DNA of 64,000 bases from Phlebopus portentosus (taxonomy: Eukaryota; Basidiomycota; Agaricomycetes; Boletales; Boletinellaceae), in NCBI GenBank assembly GCA_037892935.1, contig JAYXKI010000003.1:2976001-3040000 (forward strand). The letters are read 5' to 3'. Each line of letters starts with the position of its first letter. Position 1 is the first letter of the stretch. This document shows, piece by piece, positions 24,680 to 37,530 of this stretch. Made by a program: the position numbers and the translations under genes. Below the pieces are notes generated by a model that had not been told where the DNA came from, did no database searches, and saw only the letters and a list, made by a program, of their open reading frames with translations.

Positions 24680-25105
24680 TTGAGGGAGCAAGGTCATTGA
24701 ATCATAGCGGTGTATGCGAGTAGCTTCGGAGGCTTTGAATAGATGTGTACCCCGAATTTTGTCAGCTCGATAAGTCAAAAGTGATTTTCATCGTGTAGCG
24801 AATCTCTTCAGTTCCCTCATGAAGGTGTGTGATGATGAAGTGAAGACTTAGAAGAGAGGGACGCAGGAAGATTACTGTATATCTGATGGACGTCATAACG
24901 TATTACATAATGCCAACGTTAGATAATGCCTAATTACCAAAATTGACCGATCGACCCTCTCCGTTGAACTTGACCACAACCACCCGTCTCAAGCACAGCG
25001 AACATTAACAGAACATCTCTTCAGCGTAAAGGAGCTCGCATACGCACGCTCGCATCTGGAAAGAAGATCCAAGCAGGCAAGCAACAGAGACGAAGTCGTG
25101 GTAAA
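24680..25105. other. intergenic, probable promoter of zinc-finger gene
   Basis: No gene or repeat was recognised. Confidence 0.5.
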
Positions 25106-27209
25106 ATGAGTACAAGGCAGCGTGGTGTGAAGCGCTCGATCGACGGTGAGTGGTGATCAGCAAGATTGGCATTCCCGTTTACCAGCTTCCATCTCACCCT
25201 CATTCTTCTCTTGGTACGTATTCAGGTGCTGGAGGCAATAACTTCGTCTTTGCACCAAATGTTGATCTCAACGCTGGTCCAAACGCGACACCTAGTGGGC
25301 CCCCGCCCCTGGGTGCGAGTGCCAATGTAGGCGACGGCAACAGCAACGCCTTTCCCGCTGCGCCCATGAATAATCCTGGCGATGCATCTGCAAATGTCCC
25401 AGTAAGCGTTGTCGGCGCAGGAGCAAGCGCCAAGAAGAACGACAGGCGTCATCGATGCAATCTCTGCGGAAAACTGTTCAACAGACCGAGTAGTCTCAAG
25501 ATACATCTCACGACACATACAGGCGAGCGACGTGAGTGTTTTTCAGTTGATGCGTCTTAATACATGTCGCTAAGATGCTTCATGCTCCTACAGCCTTTCC
25601 TTGCCCTTACCCTGGTTGTGGGCGCGCTTTCAATGTCTCGAGCAACATGCGCAGACATTTCCGCACACATAATGGTGGTGGCCAAGCTGGCCAAGGTGCT
25701 CCTGCATCGACGCCAGAGCTCTCAGCCCAACAACAGCAGCAACAGCAAACTCAGCAGGGGGCTCAGCCATGGAATGTCAATATGTACAACCCATCCGGCG
25801 GTGGTACACAGGCTCCTCGCGCGAGGGCAAAACGATCAAAGGCAGGAGATGTGAATGGCAATGACGGGGAGACTAGTGAGGGAGCAGACGTTGATGGGGG
25901 GAGCCAGGCAGTAATTCCCCAGAGTATGCCGCCTTTCCCGCCTTTCCCAACTCCCGGAGCATACCCTGGGTTTCCTCCTCCGTTTATGAACATTCCAGGA
26001 CTTCCTGGTATGCCCGAGATACCTGGCTTGCCGGACATGCACAGCCTGCAAGGAGTTCCGATGGGTATGCAGATGATGCCTATTGAGATGGCGTTCCCGG
26101 TTGATCCTGCTTTGACTGGCCAAAAGGCTGTGGGTGATCCCGATGCGGACGCGGAGGGAGACGAGGATGGCGACGAGGATGCTGATGGCGAAAACGACGG
26201 CGACGGTGAAGGCGAGGGAGACACCGAAGGCACAAATAGACCACAGCTTACTCACTCGACATCAAACACCCGCGCTTCCACCGATGAAGCGAAGGCTCGG
26301 ACATCGGCAAGGGTCCAGGCAAAAGCTAAGGTACCAGGCGCGTCTCCGGCCGCGACGAGAGGGAGAGGCAGGCCTCCCAAGGCCACCACGGCCCCAAATA
26401 CCAGTCAACAACAAGTCCAGTTCCGTCAGATACTTGTTCCCGTGTCGGTCCCGCTGTCTGGCGATCCTGCTCAAGCGGCTCGCATCGCACAACAATACCA
26501 ACAGCAGTACGCACAATACGCGAAGTATGCACAGTATGCACAGTATTACATGCAGCAGCAGCAGGCCCAGGCCCAGACTCAGGCTCAAGCAGGTCAAGCA
26601 TCTACTTCGCATCTGCCACCTCTCGCGCCTCCTCAACAAGCAACCATGACAGTTACGTCTGTTCAACGACCTGGACCAGCAACTTCTGCGGAACGAACAA
26701 CGCCAGCAGCTCCGCAAAGCAATACTGAGACGGGCGAGCCGGTTGGAAGGAGCGTGTTCGTGCATTGGGGGCCGAAGAACGATACCGGCTCAAAAGATGG
26801 CAAAGACAAGATTGAGTCACACCAGCATGAAGAATCGGCTATGGCTACCCTAGCGGAAAGTGCTGCGAGCCTTAGTGCGAGCGAAGCGGCGAAAGCGAAC
26901 GAAGCATCTACGGACAAACATGCCACTGGTACGGGGTCTAAAGCTACAGATTCTCCGAATGCTGTTGGAACAGAAGACGCCGGTATGCTGGGCGAACAGT
27001 CGAAGCAGGACTCATTGCAAGGAGGTTGGGCAAAGACACCCGATGCCCCCGGCCCGGGAAGTTCTCCAGTGGCGGATGGTGACGGAATAGCAGATATGGA
27101 TGTTGACGAACCTGGCGATGCTGAGGACGCAAGGAAGACTGGATCGCCCGCGAGTCCGAGAAAGCGAGGACGTAAGCCTGGAAGAGCTCGTGGACGGAGC
27201 AGACGTTGA
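25106..27209 (+). CDS. C2H2 zinc-finger / AT-hook regulator, 653 aa
   Basis: Exons 25106-25145, 25226-25531 and 25594-27209 (introns of 80 and 62 bp) total 1,962 nt. The start ATG (context TAAAATGAG) opens a 13-codon first exon. The fingers lie near residues 88-141: CNLCGKLFNRPSSLKIH, then CPYPGCGRAFNVSSNMRRH. They are joined by TGERP, with the Pro codon split by the phase-1 intron exactly as in the minus-strand paralogue. Downstream are a Pro/Gly/Met-rich segment (near 25920-26090), an acidic Asp/Glu/Gly run (26140-26225), an AT-hook core GRGRPPK (near residue 370), a Gln/Ala/Tyr-rich region (26460-26600) and a basic tail KRGRKPGRARGRSRR. It is probably a nuclear transcription factor. Confidence 0.92.
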
Positions 27210-28409
27210 CTTTCTTAAGAAATACGACTTAGTCGTTGAGGTATGTTAATCAGTTCAGATGGCAAGATTCCGTTCTGATAACTTCTGCGAAAACATAGAA
27301 CACGTCCACTTATGAGGCCCTCATCTCATATGCTAGTCTTTGAGTGAAGAATGACGAACTTTAGTTTATGGTGACACCTACAATTTTCGATCCCCTGTTT
27401 GAAATCGATCGTCATTTCTATAGTATGCCTTTCCTCGCCTATTCAAGTGGTTATGTAGGTTGCGACTCGTGCATACTTTCAAGTCTTTCTACATTCACGT
27501 CTTTATTCGACGATCGAATAAACATATAAGAGCGTGTTCGGCTCCTTTAGCCCCAGATTACATTTTTTCCCACACCGTCCGACCACTTATCAGTCAGGAG
27601 TGACAAGCAGTCATAGTGACTAAGTGACTCCTTAAGCATGATGTGACTAAGTGTGACACGTGACAGATTATATGCTTTTTTATGCAGTATGATTTCACAT
27701 GGCTGTCTGACTTTATATAATGGCTTAGTTAAGTGGAAACTAAGAAATACTCATTTGAACACAGTGTGTAAAATAGAAAAATAGATATATTAGATTGAGT
27801 TCTGTATCAATTTAGATCAAATCCCTACTGCTAAAATCTAAATTTTAAAAACAATCCAATTTTATATATATTATAGTAGAATATCAGATAGTAAGTAAGA
27901 AGATACTAGCATAAGCAATATAAATATAGTTAGATTATAATTAAAAAAAGCTGATATTGTATAAATAATATTTATATATATTAGGTATTATATATAAAAG
28001 GTTATTATAAGTTATTGTTATACTAAATTCAATTATATTTATATTATATAATATAAAAATTAGTGTAAGACTTCATATATATATTAAGTATTATATCTTA
28101 TAGTAAGTTATTAAATATGAGAACTAGAGTAATATTTAATAGAGCAAAATTTAGATGAGATAAAAACTAGCAATATATAAAATAGAGTAAAGTGTAACTT
28201 AAAATAAGTGTAACCCCAGAAGCAGAAAGTATTTAATATAAATAAAGCAGAGAGATTATATAATAAAATGGAAAGCTGACAAAGAGACGATTACATAATA
28301 TTACATAATCACAGTATATAACCGTAGGCTTAGGGTTAGAGGGGAAAACTTGAGTAGGGTCGTAGGGTTAAAATTCAGAGCAGACAGACCAGGGTCTGAG
28401 AATACTGAT
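27210..28409. other. intergenic, strongly AT-rich from about 27.7 kb
   Basis: No gene. From ~27.7 to 28.3 kb the sequence is mostly A and T. Its right part (28050-28350) is a dispersed repeat also found at 37625-37907. A telomere-like stretch, cttagggttag, follows at 28329. Confidence 0.6.
28050..28350. repeat. dispersed AT-rich repeat, copy 1 (other copy 37625-37907)
   Basis: It shares long blocks with 37625-37907 in the same orientation, including ataaaaactagcaatatata and gtgtaaccccagaagcagaa. Both copies end in ggcttagggtt, a telomere-like word, just before a palindrome array begins. Confidence 0.8.
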
Positions 28410-31400
28410 ATGGCTCTCTCTCATGCAGAAAGTGTCCCCGAATCGGGGACACTCTATACATGGCTCAGAGGACATGCCAAAAATCCTGGCATGGCTGCCT
28501 CTCATGCAGAAAGTGTCCCCGATTCGGGGACACTCTGTGCATGGCTCAGTGGACATGCCAAAAATGCTAGCATGGCTCTCTCTCATGCAGAAAGTGTCCC
28601 CGATTCGGGGACACTCTGTGCATGGCTCAGAGGACATGCCAAAAAACTCGGCATGGCTGCCTCTCATGCAGAAAGTGTCCCCGATTCGGGGACACTCTGT
28701 GCATGGCTCAGTGGACATGCCAAAAATGCTAGCATGGCTCTCTCTCATGCAGAAAGTGTCCCCGATTCGGGGACACTCTGTGCATGGCTCAGAGGACATG
28801 CCAAAAAACTCGGCATGGCTGCCTCTCATGCAGAAAGTGTCCCCGATTCGGGGACACTCTGTGCATGGCTCAGTGGACATGCCAAAAATGCTAGCATGGC
28901 TCTCTCTCATGCAGAAAGTGTCCCCGATTCGGGGACACTCTGTGCATGGCTCAGAGGACATGCCAAAAAACTCGGCATGGCTGCCTCTCATGCAGAAAGT
29001 GTCCCCGATTCGGGGACACTCTGTGCATGGCTCAGTGGACATGCCAAAAATGCTAGCATGGCTCTCTCTCATGCAGAAAGTGTCCCCAATTCAGGGACAC
29101 TCTGTGTATGGCTCAGTGGACATGTCAAAAATGCTAGCATAGCTCTCTCTCATGCAGAAAGTGTCCCCGATTCGGGGACACTCTGTGCATGGCTCAGTGG
29201 ACATGCTAAAAAACTCGGCATGGCTGCCTCTCATGCAGAGAGTGTCCCCGATTCGGGGACACTCTGTGCATGGCTCAGTGGACATGCCAAAAATGCTAGC
29301 ATGGCTCTCTCTCATGCAGAAAGTGTCCCCGATTCGGGGACACTCTGTGCATGGCTCAGAGGACATGCCAAAAAACTCGGCATGGCTGCCTCTCATGCAG
29401 AAAGTGTCCCCGATTCGGGGACACTCTGTGCATGGCTCAGTGGACATGCCAAAAATGCTAGCATGGGCTGCCTCTCATGCAGAAAGTGTCCCCGATTCAG
29501 GGACACTCTGTGTATGGCTCAGTGGACATGCCAAAAATGCTAGCATAGCTCTCTCTCATGCAGAAAGTGTCCCCGATTCGGGGACACTCTGTGCATGGCT
29601 CAGTGGACATGCTAAAAAACTCGGCATGGCTGCCTCTCATGCAGAGAGTGTCCCCGATTCGGGGACACTCTGTGCATGGCTCAGTGGACATGCCAAAAAT
29701 GCTAGCATGGCTCTCTCTCATGCAGAAAGTGTCCCCGATTCGGGGACACTCTGTGCATGGCTCAGAGGACATGCCAAAAAACTCGGTATGGCTGCCTCTC
29801 ATGCAGAAAGTGTCCCCGATTCGGGGACACTCTGTGCATGGCTCAGTGGACATGCCAAAAACTCGGCATGGCTGCCTCTCATGCAGAAAGTGTCCCCGAT
29901 TCGGGGACACTCTGTGCATGGCTCAGTGGACATGCCAAAAATGCTAGCATGGCTCTCTCTCATGCAGAAAGTGTCCCCGATTCGGGGACACTCTGTGCAT
30001 GGCTCAGAGGACATGCCAAAAAACTCGGCATGGCTGCCTCTCATGCAGAAAGTATCCCCGATTCAGGGACACTCTGTGCATGGCTCAGTGGACATGCTAA
30101 AAGACTCGGCATGGCTGCCTCTCATGCAGAAAGTATCCCCGATTCAGGGACACTCTGTGCATGGCTCAGTGGACATGCTAAAAGACTCGGCATGGCTGCC
30201 TCTCATGCAGAGAGTGTCCCCGATTCAGGGACACTCTGTGCATGGCTCAGAGGACACTTCAAAAAACTTGGCATAGCTCAGAGGACATGCCAAAAAACTC
30301 GGCATGGCTCTCTCTCATGTAGAAAGTGTCCCCGATTCGGGGACACTCTGTGCATGGCTCAGAGGACATGCCAAAAAACTCGGCATGGCTCTCTCTCATG
30401 TAGAAAGTGTCCCCGATTTGGGGACACTCTGTGCATGGCTCAGTGGACATGCTAAAAAACTCGACATGGCTGCCTCTCATGCAGAAAGTGTCCCCGATTC
30501 AGGGACACTCTGTGCATGGCTCAGAGGACATGCCAAAAATCCTGGCATGGCTGCCTCTCATGCAGAAAGTGTCTCCGGTTTGGGGACACTCTGTGTATGG
30601 CTCAGTGGACATGTCAAAAATGCTAGCATAGCTCTCTCTCATGCAGAAAGTGTCCCCGATTCGGGGACACTCTGTGCATGGCTCAGTGGACATGCCAAAA
30701 AACTCGGCATGGCTCTCTCTCATGTAGAAAGTGTCCCCGATTCGGGGACACTCTGTGCATGGCTCAGAGGACATGCCAAAAAACTCGGCATGGCTCTCTC
30801 TCATGTAGAAAGTGTCCCCGATTCGGGGACACTCTGTGCATGGCTCAGTGGACATGCTAAAAAACTCGACATGGCTGCCTCTCATGCAGAAAGTGTCCCC
30901 GATTCAGGGACACTCTGTGCATGGCTCAGAGGACATGCCAAAAATGCTAGCATAGCTCTCTCTCATGCAGAAAGTGTCCCCGATTCGGGGACACTCTGTG
31001 CATGGCTCAGTGGACATGCCAAAAAACTCGGCATGGCTCTCTCTCATGTAGAAAGTGTCCCCGATTCGGGGACACTCTGTGCATGGCTCAGTGGACATGC
31101 CAAAAAACTCGGCATGGCTGCCTCTCATGCAGAAAGTGTCCCCGATTCAGGGACACTCTGTGCATGGCTCAGTGGACATGCCAAAAATGCTAGCATGGCT
31201 CTCTCTCATGCAGAAAGTGTCCCCGATTCGGGGACACTCTGTGCATGGCTCAGAGGACATGCCAAAAAACTCGGCATGGCTGCCTCTCATGCAGAAAGTG
31301 TCCCCAATTTGGGGACACTCTGTGCATGGCTCAGTGGACATGCTAAAAAACTCGGCATGGCTGCCTCTCATGCAGAGAGTGCCCCCGATTCAGGGACACT

Positions 31401-31709
31401 CTGTGCATGGCTCAGAGGACATGTCAAAAAACTTGGCATAGCTCAGAGGACATGCCAAAAAACTCGGCATGGCTCTCTCTCATGTAGAAAGTGTCCCCGA
31501 TTCGGGGACACTCTGTGCATAGCTCAGTGGACATGCTAAAAAACTTGACATGGCTGCCTCTCATGCAGAAAGTGTGCCCGATTCGGGGACACTTGTACTT
31601 GGCACCCAGGCCATGCCAAGATTTATTAGTATGGCCTACCTCTCAGGGAGAAAGTGCCTCTAATTCAGGGGCACTTGTGCATAGGTCCGTAGACATAGAT
31701 TTGGGCAGG
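28410..31709. repeat. 81-bp tandem satellite, about 40 units, one 19-bp palindrome per unit
   Basis: Each unit is close to 81 bp and contains TGTCCCCGATTCGGGGACA, an 8-3-8 palindrome that extends to 11-1-11 with its neighbours. It also has a weaker inverted repeat, catgcc...ggcatg. Two variants alternate at 28410-29080, giving a 162-bp higher-order repeat; a five-unit block recurs near 29100 and 29510. The last units (31560-31709) are degenerate. Because 81 is divisible by three, long open frames appear on both strands with a 27-residue period. I do not regard these as genes. Confidence 0.95.
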
Positions 31710-32430
31710 GACATTTTTGTATGATATAGTAGCAAATGTCCAGAATATCTGGACATGCAGGTCAGGTACCCTGTGCATTACAGCTTGATATACTCAGTTG
31801 TCCGGACTATCTGGACACTACAGTCTGGGCTCTCAGTAATCTTACTACAGTGCCTGTCATGTCCAGATGGTCCAGATACTCGCTGCATTACAGAGGTTCT
31901 TAATACACATCCATGTAGTCTATCATATATGAGCTAATACAAACCTACAAAAAATATTGTTTTAGTCTATGAAAGTTTTATTCACTATGTATGTACTACA
32001 AAGTTTTAATATGCAAGCACATATAATCCATACATATATGTAAGAAATTTATTGGACTCCAATATACAATTTGGAAACACCTGTGCTTGGGTCAGTAGAC
32101 ATGGATTTAAGCAGGGACATTTTTGTATAGTATAATAGCAAATGTCTGGATTATCTGGACATGCAGGAGAGGGTCCTTATTTTTGAGTGAACTCACAGCA
32201 GTCTGTGTCCGGACCATCCGGACAGTGGTGAGGGAAGGCAATGTAATTCTGCACCGGCTCTCCCCCAGTTGTCCGGACCATCCGGACACATACAGGGAGT
32301 CCTTGAATTGCCACTTTTAGAAAATCTACTGTTACCTTGTCACAAATTACACATTACAAAGTTTCAATATGCAAGCATATACAATCGACACATAATATGT
32401 AAGAAATTTGATGGACTCTAGTATATTATG
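31690..32430. repeat. direct duplication, about 400-bp period
   Basis: The block starting at 31690 (agacatagatttgggcaggg) recurs at 32097 with mismatches. The block with aatatgcaagca near 32010 recurs near 32365. Each copy carries TGTC...GACA palindromes. Confidence 0.75.
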
Positions 32431-32500
32431 CCGAGTTTACACATATATTTTTTATCTTAGATTTAACAGCTTCATAGTAGGTGTCCGGATGATCCGGACA
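31737..32500. repeat. seven TGTCCGGA-type 19-bp palindromes
   Basis: Copies at 31737, 31799, 31859 (opposite sense, degenerate), 32143, 32206, 32270 and 32482, each 19 bp. The best forms are TGTCCGGACCATCCGGACA (32206, 32270) and TGTCCGGATGATCCGGACA (32482). The architecture is 8-bp arms with a 3-bp centre, as in the satellite to the left. Intervening DNA is AT-rich and non-coding. Confidence 0.85.
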
Positions 32501-32561
32501 AGGAAGGAGGATCCTTTGAGTCACGTGACCTGTAGTGGCACGCGGTGGCTCAGCCAGTCTT

Positions 32562-35500
32562 CTGTCGCCTCTTCTCTTCTCCAACTTGTCATCACCTCAG
32601 GTCAAAATCGATCGGTCCGATTAGCTGCTAGTGTTTATCTCAAGATCACACTCAAGTGTAGATGGGAAGAGGTACCGTGTTCTCGCTTAATTACATGTTT
32701 AAAAGTGCTGACAGGCACTAGGATGAACCAGTTATTCCCGATTCTGAAAAACACCCTCTGCGTACACAATTTGTTCCCGCCATGATCTCTTTCGCGAGCC
32801 TGCTCGACAAAAGCCTTCGTGCACAAGTGGCGGAGACTGTTTCGATAATCGCGGGATACAATTTTCCGGAACGACGGGAGGGTCTTGTCAAGGTATGTCC
32901 AAGTCAGTTACGGGTCGCATGCTTGAGCTAAGGAACTCGTGAACGCGCTGAATCCTGCACCGGATTCATACGCAATCGATCTCTCAGTTCTTGAAACTGT
33001 GCACTCTATATTTGGACGATGGCGGTCTGAGATGCGCATTAACGAGTTATTCACAGTCCTCAACTTCGTCCCGGCCCAGTTCGCAGAACCGTTCCTACAA
33101 GTTCTCCGTTACACCGCAGGGATGCTCCTCAACGGTCCATTACCTCCAAAGAAAGACGCGGAGACTGGTGCACAAGCAATGGTCGGTCCGGGGTCGCCTA
33201 TGATGGCGTCGTAAGCCAGTCACTCCGTTGTCTTAGTACGGTCTCCCCTCTGGGAATTTTCGAGGAATTTTCGAGAGCCGGGAGACTATCGATGGCCTTG
33301 TTGAAGGCGTTGTCGTACCCAATGTGTCGCTGAGGACGCATGAAGTAGAGCAGTTTGAAGGCGACCCTCTCGGATATGTGCGTCTCGATCTCTCATCTGC
33401 TAGTGCAAGTTCCGCCGCGATTGCTGACGGTCCGACTGCAGGAGGAACGACACGGCGCCAAGCCGCTGCAGATGTTCTGCGTGCCCTTGTTGCGACCGGA
33501 TATGAGGCAGTACGACAGAAATTGTTCTCAGATAGATCGGATTAAGCTTACAGGAGTACGCTTCCGATCCACGAGTTGAAGATAGCTGGAAGCGGGAAGA
33601 CCGGAGTGTATACCTACTCACTGCTGTCGCGACGGTCGGAGCTACCGCTCAGGTGAGGTGCTCTATTCTGTCGACCTACCTCTCTCAGTCTTTAACCATC
33701 TCGCAGCAAGGAGTGACGAGCACAAATGCTCTCGTTGACGTCGTAAACGTGTCCAGGACCTACAAGCCGATTCCAGCGCCGTGCATCCGATCCTTCAAGT
33801 CGATTCGATTTGCTTCCTGTACTCTTTCCGAAACCAGGCATGTTTCCGTTCTTCCACTCCTCCTGCGCCATCTCGGTTCTTCAAATTGCGCAGAGTCATC
33901 AACTTCGTCCCGGCCCAGTTCACAGAACCGTTCCTACAAGCTCTCCGTTACACTGCAAGGATGCTCCTCGACAGTCCATTGTCTCCAAACAAAGACGCGG
34001 AGACTGTTGCACAAGCAGTGATCGTCCTCCTGAAGATTTTCGATGACCTTGTGTGTCAGGACCTCCCTCCAGCGCCCGAGGTCGCTCATACCGAGTTCTT
34101 CGGCGCAGAAAACGGGATGTTCATCCGGTTTCTTCTGTGGGACCCCCCTGAGCTGCAAACTGATCCGGATGAACCGACGGCTGGTGTTTCTTCTCAAATA
34201 AAGACCGGTATTTTTGTGCTCGCTGAAGAGTATGCTCATCGGTATCCGGAGCTGCTTATTAGCTCAAATTCAGTTGAAGCTTTCATTCGTGCTCTCTGGG
34301 GTCTTCTGAGTGACGGGCGGCGGTCCGGGGTCGCCTCGTAAGCCAGTCACTCCGTTTTCTTAGTACGGCTATCCGCTCTGGGAATTATCGCGGAATTATC
34401 GAGAGCCGAGAGACAATCAATGGCGTTGTTGAAGGTGTTGTCGTGCCGAATGTGTCGCTGGGGACTCATGAAGTAGAGCAGTTTAAAGACGACGCTCTCG
34501 AATATGTGCGTCTTGATCTCACATTTGCTAGTGCGAGTTCGGCTGCAGTTGCTGACAGTCCGACTGCAGGAGAAATGACACGGCGCGAAGATGATGTAGA
34601 TGTTCTGCGTGCCCTTGTTGCAAGCAGATATGAGGCAGTTTACGACGGAAGCGGGAAGGCCGGAGTGTATATCCTCTCACTGCTGTCGCGACGCTCGGAG
34701 CTACCGCTCAGGTAAGGTGCTCTATTCTGTCGACCTGCCTCTCTCAGTCTTATATCATCTCGTAGCAAGGAGTGATGAGCACAAATGCTCTGGTTGATGT
34801 CGTAAACGTATTCAGGACCTACAAGCTGATTCCGGTGCCGTGCATCCGATCGATTTGATTTGCTTCCTGTACTCTTTCCGAAAACCAGGCAGGTTTATTA
34901 TACACCTCTTGACCTTTGAAGAGTTTCATCGACGGCATCATTGCAGCTCACAAAGGAACAGCTTGTTTCCGTTCTTCCACTCTTCCTGCGCCATCTCGGT
35001 TCTTCCAATTACGTCACTTATACATACGCCGCGACAACTATCGAACGTCTCCTCGCCATCAAGCGCAACTCCAGATTACCATATGAAGCTTTGCTCGCCA
35101 TCGCTGTATCACACATCTCGACTCAACGTCATTCTAGGTCTAATCAAGAAGACACTCGCGAAGTTGCACCTCAAATTCTAAATGCTGTACCTTCTAGAGT
35201 CGAGTCAGATGGGTTGCTGGGGGAGATTGCGGAAAATGACTACTTGATGAAATGTGCGTGTGCGACTTTTGTCCTCCGGCTCTATCTGAATTACTCCGTG
35301 TAGGTGTCAAGCGTGTCATGCTTACTACCCGTACGACGCCCGTCCTCACCTATCAAAATCTTCTGCAACGTCTGATTGGCATTCTTGGTGCAATCGCGAC
35401 GCCACGGCACCAAGGCGCTGCAGATATTTTGTGTGCCCTTGTTGCAAACGGATGAGGTCGTTCGTTACGACAGAAATTGTTCTCAGATGGATTGGATTAG

Positions 35501-36660
35501 GCTTACATGAGTACGCGTCCAACTCATGTAGAGCAGTCTGAAGACGACCCTCTCAGATATGTGCGTCTCGATCTCTCGTTTGCTAGTGCAAGCTCGGCTG
35601 CGATTGCTTGCGGTCTGACTGCAGAAGGAACGACGCGGCGCCAAGCTGCAGCTGATGTTCTGCATGCCCTTGTTAGAAGTGGATATGCTGCAGTTACGAC
35701 AGAAATTTTTCTCCGATGGATCGGATTAGGCGTACGGGAGTACGCGTGCGATCTGCGAGGTGAAGATAGCTGGAAGCGGAAGGACCAGAGCGTATATCTT
35801 CTCGCTGCTGTCGCAACGCTTGGAGCTACCGGTCAGGTAAGATGCTTTATTCTGTCGACCTGCTGCCCTCATTCTTTAATCATCTCGCAGGAAGGAGTGA
35901 CGAGCACAAATGCTCTAGTTCACGTCGTAGACTTCTTTTCACGAAACGCGTTCGAGGACCTATAAGCCGAATCCGACACCGTGCATCCGATCGTTCAAGT
36001 CGACTCGATTCGCTTCTTATACTGTTTTCGAAATCAGGCAGGTTTCTTAAGCACCTCTTGACCTTTGAAGAGTCTCATTGACGGGATTGTTGCAGCTCAC
36101 AAAGGAACAGCTTGTTTCTGTCCTTCCACTCTTGTGCCGACTGGGTTCTTCCGATTGTGTCACGTATACGTACGCCGCAACAACTATCGAACGAATTCTC
36201 GTCATCCAGCGCAACTCGCAAATGCTGTAAGAAACTTTGTTCGCCATTGCCGCATCTCGACTCTACGTCGTTCTTGGTTTGATCAAGAAGGCGTGCGTGA
36301 AGTTTCAAATGCTGCACCTTCTAGAATTGAGTCAGTTGGGTGGCCGGAGAAGATTGCGGAAAATGACAAAGTGCATGTGCAGCTTTTGTCCTCCGGCTCT
36401 ATCTGAATTACTCCGTGTAGAATATCAGTCACTTTTACCATTTCTTCTTCAACCGTCAAGTTGAGCACAGAAAGGAAGTATTTCTGGTCTCGTTCACCTT
36501 CTAAAAGCTATCTTGTGTACAGATGCCGCAGAATTAGCAACCACGGAACAATTCACAAACATTCTAGCAATCAATGATACGTGGGGCCTTGAGCTGCTCG
36601 AAGCGATAGTTCGATACATTCCGACGCTGCACTTGAGCACTACATGAAGAGCGTCATAAC
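32562..36660 (+). pseudogene. CSE1: scrambled exportin-2 (CSE1/CAS) fragments, block 1
   Basis: Translated pieces match the importin-alpha export receptor CSE1, a karyopherin-beta HEAT-repeat protein. The importin-beta N-terminal part lies near 32620 (VRLAASVYLKITLKCRWEE), then AQVAETVSIIAGYNFPER near 32816 and HSIFGRWRSEMR near 33007. A longer central part lies at 33895-34330 (DLVCQDLPPAPE, FIRFLLWDPPELQ). Later modules (THEVEQFEDD-like, TRRQAAADVLRALV-like, GVTSTNALVDVV, LTKEQLVSVLPL) repeat near 33330, 34460, 35530 and their 3' neighbours. Frames break repeatedly. Short introns with recognisable ends remain between modules (for example 33650-33710), so copying was at DNA level. No intact CSE1 gene is in the window. 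Confidence 0.85.
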
Positions 36661-36789
36661 CATGCGGCTATAGACTGCTTGCATGGGCAACTACGTATAT
36701 CAGCTGATCTATTTCTTCTTCTTTACAATGGCTATAGATGTGGAAGGACTGACACCGGGTTTTATGCAATAGAAGAGGTGCAGCCTTAG

Positions 36790-37530
36790 TAAGTGTTGTA
36801 CTGTAATGCATGAATTGGTCACTTGGTAGAGATACTATGCAGAAACTAAGATACAATATGTGCAATGTATGTTACTGTAATAACAATACGAGGTCAGATC
36901 TAAATATTATAATAGTAATATTATTCTCTTTGGATTGAAATTTCATGCAGAATAGAATGCTTACATGCATAAATCAACCACCCAATAGTGATATAATGCA
37001 GAAACTGAGATATAATACATGCAAAAGATGTTACTGCAATAACAATACAAGTTCAACTCGAAATGCTGTGAGAGCAGTACCATTCTCCTCGAAATAAAAA
37101 TTAGTGCAGAATAGGATACTTACTTGTATGAATTGGCCATTCGGGAGCAATACTGTGCAGAAACTGAGATATAATACATATGAAAGATATTACTACAATA
37201 ACAATACAAGTTCAGCTCAAAATATTATAAGAGTGGTACCATTCTCTTCGTATTAAAAATTATGAAATAAAATGCTTACATGTATGAACTGGCCACTCAG
37301 TAGTGACACTATTTAGAAACTGCATTACAATATATGCTATATATGTCACTGCAGTAATAATACGAGTTCAGCTCAAAATATTATAAGAGTAGTATCAATC
37401 TCTTCAGATGAAAAATTAGTGTAGAATAGGATGCTTATATAAATAAATTGGCTACTTGGTAGAGAGACTATGTAGAATTCAAGATTTAAATTATATAATA
37501 TGTATTACTGTAACAACAATAACTTGGCAT
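36790..37530. repeat. AT-rich tandem repeat, period about 158 bp, 4-5 units
   Basis: The word tgcagaaact or a close variant recurs at about 36837, 36997, 37155, 37310 and 37467. Each is followed by ataata-rich sequence, a taacaatac block and a gaatag-atgcttac block. No coding potential was seen. Confidence 0.8.

Noticed and set aside
25763..26255. Minus-strand frames of 140-160 codons
   Set aside because: Shadows of the acidic and Gly/Pro-rich zinc-finger protein on the plus strand.
27600..28340. Possible centromere because of the AT-rich stretch beside a satellite
   Set aside because: AT content and a satellite alone do not show a centromere; chromatin data would be needed.
28350..31539. 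Open frames of 230-410 codons on both strands with a 27-residue repeat
   Set aside because: The 81-bp satellite period is divisible by three, so frames stay open by arithmetic. The pattern appears in several frames and both strands, and truncated units break it.
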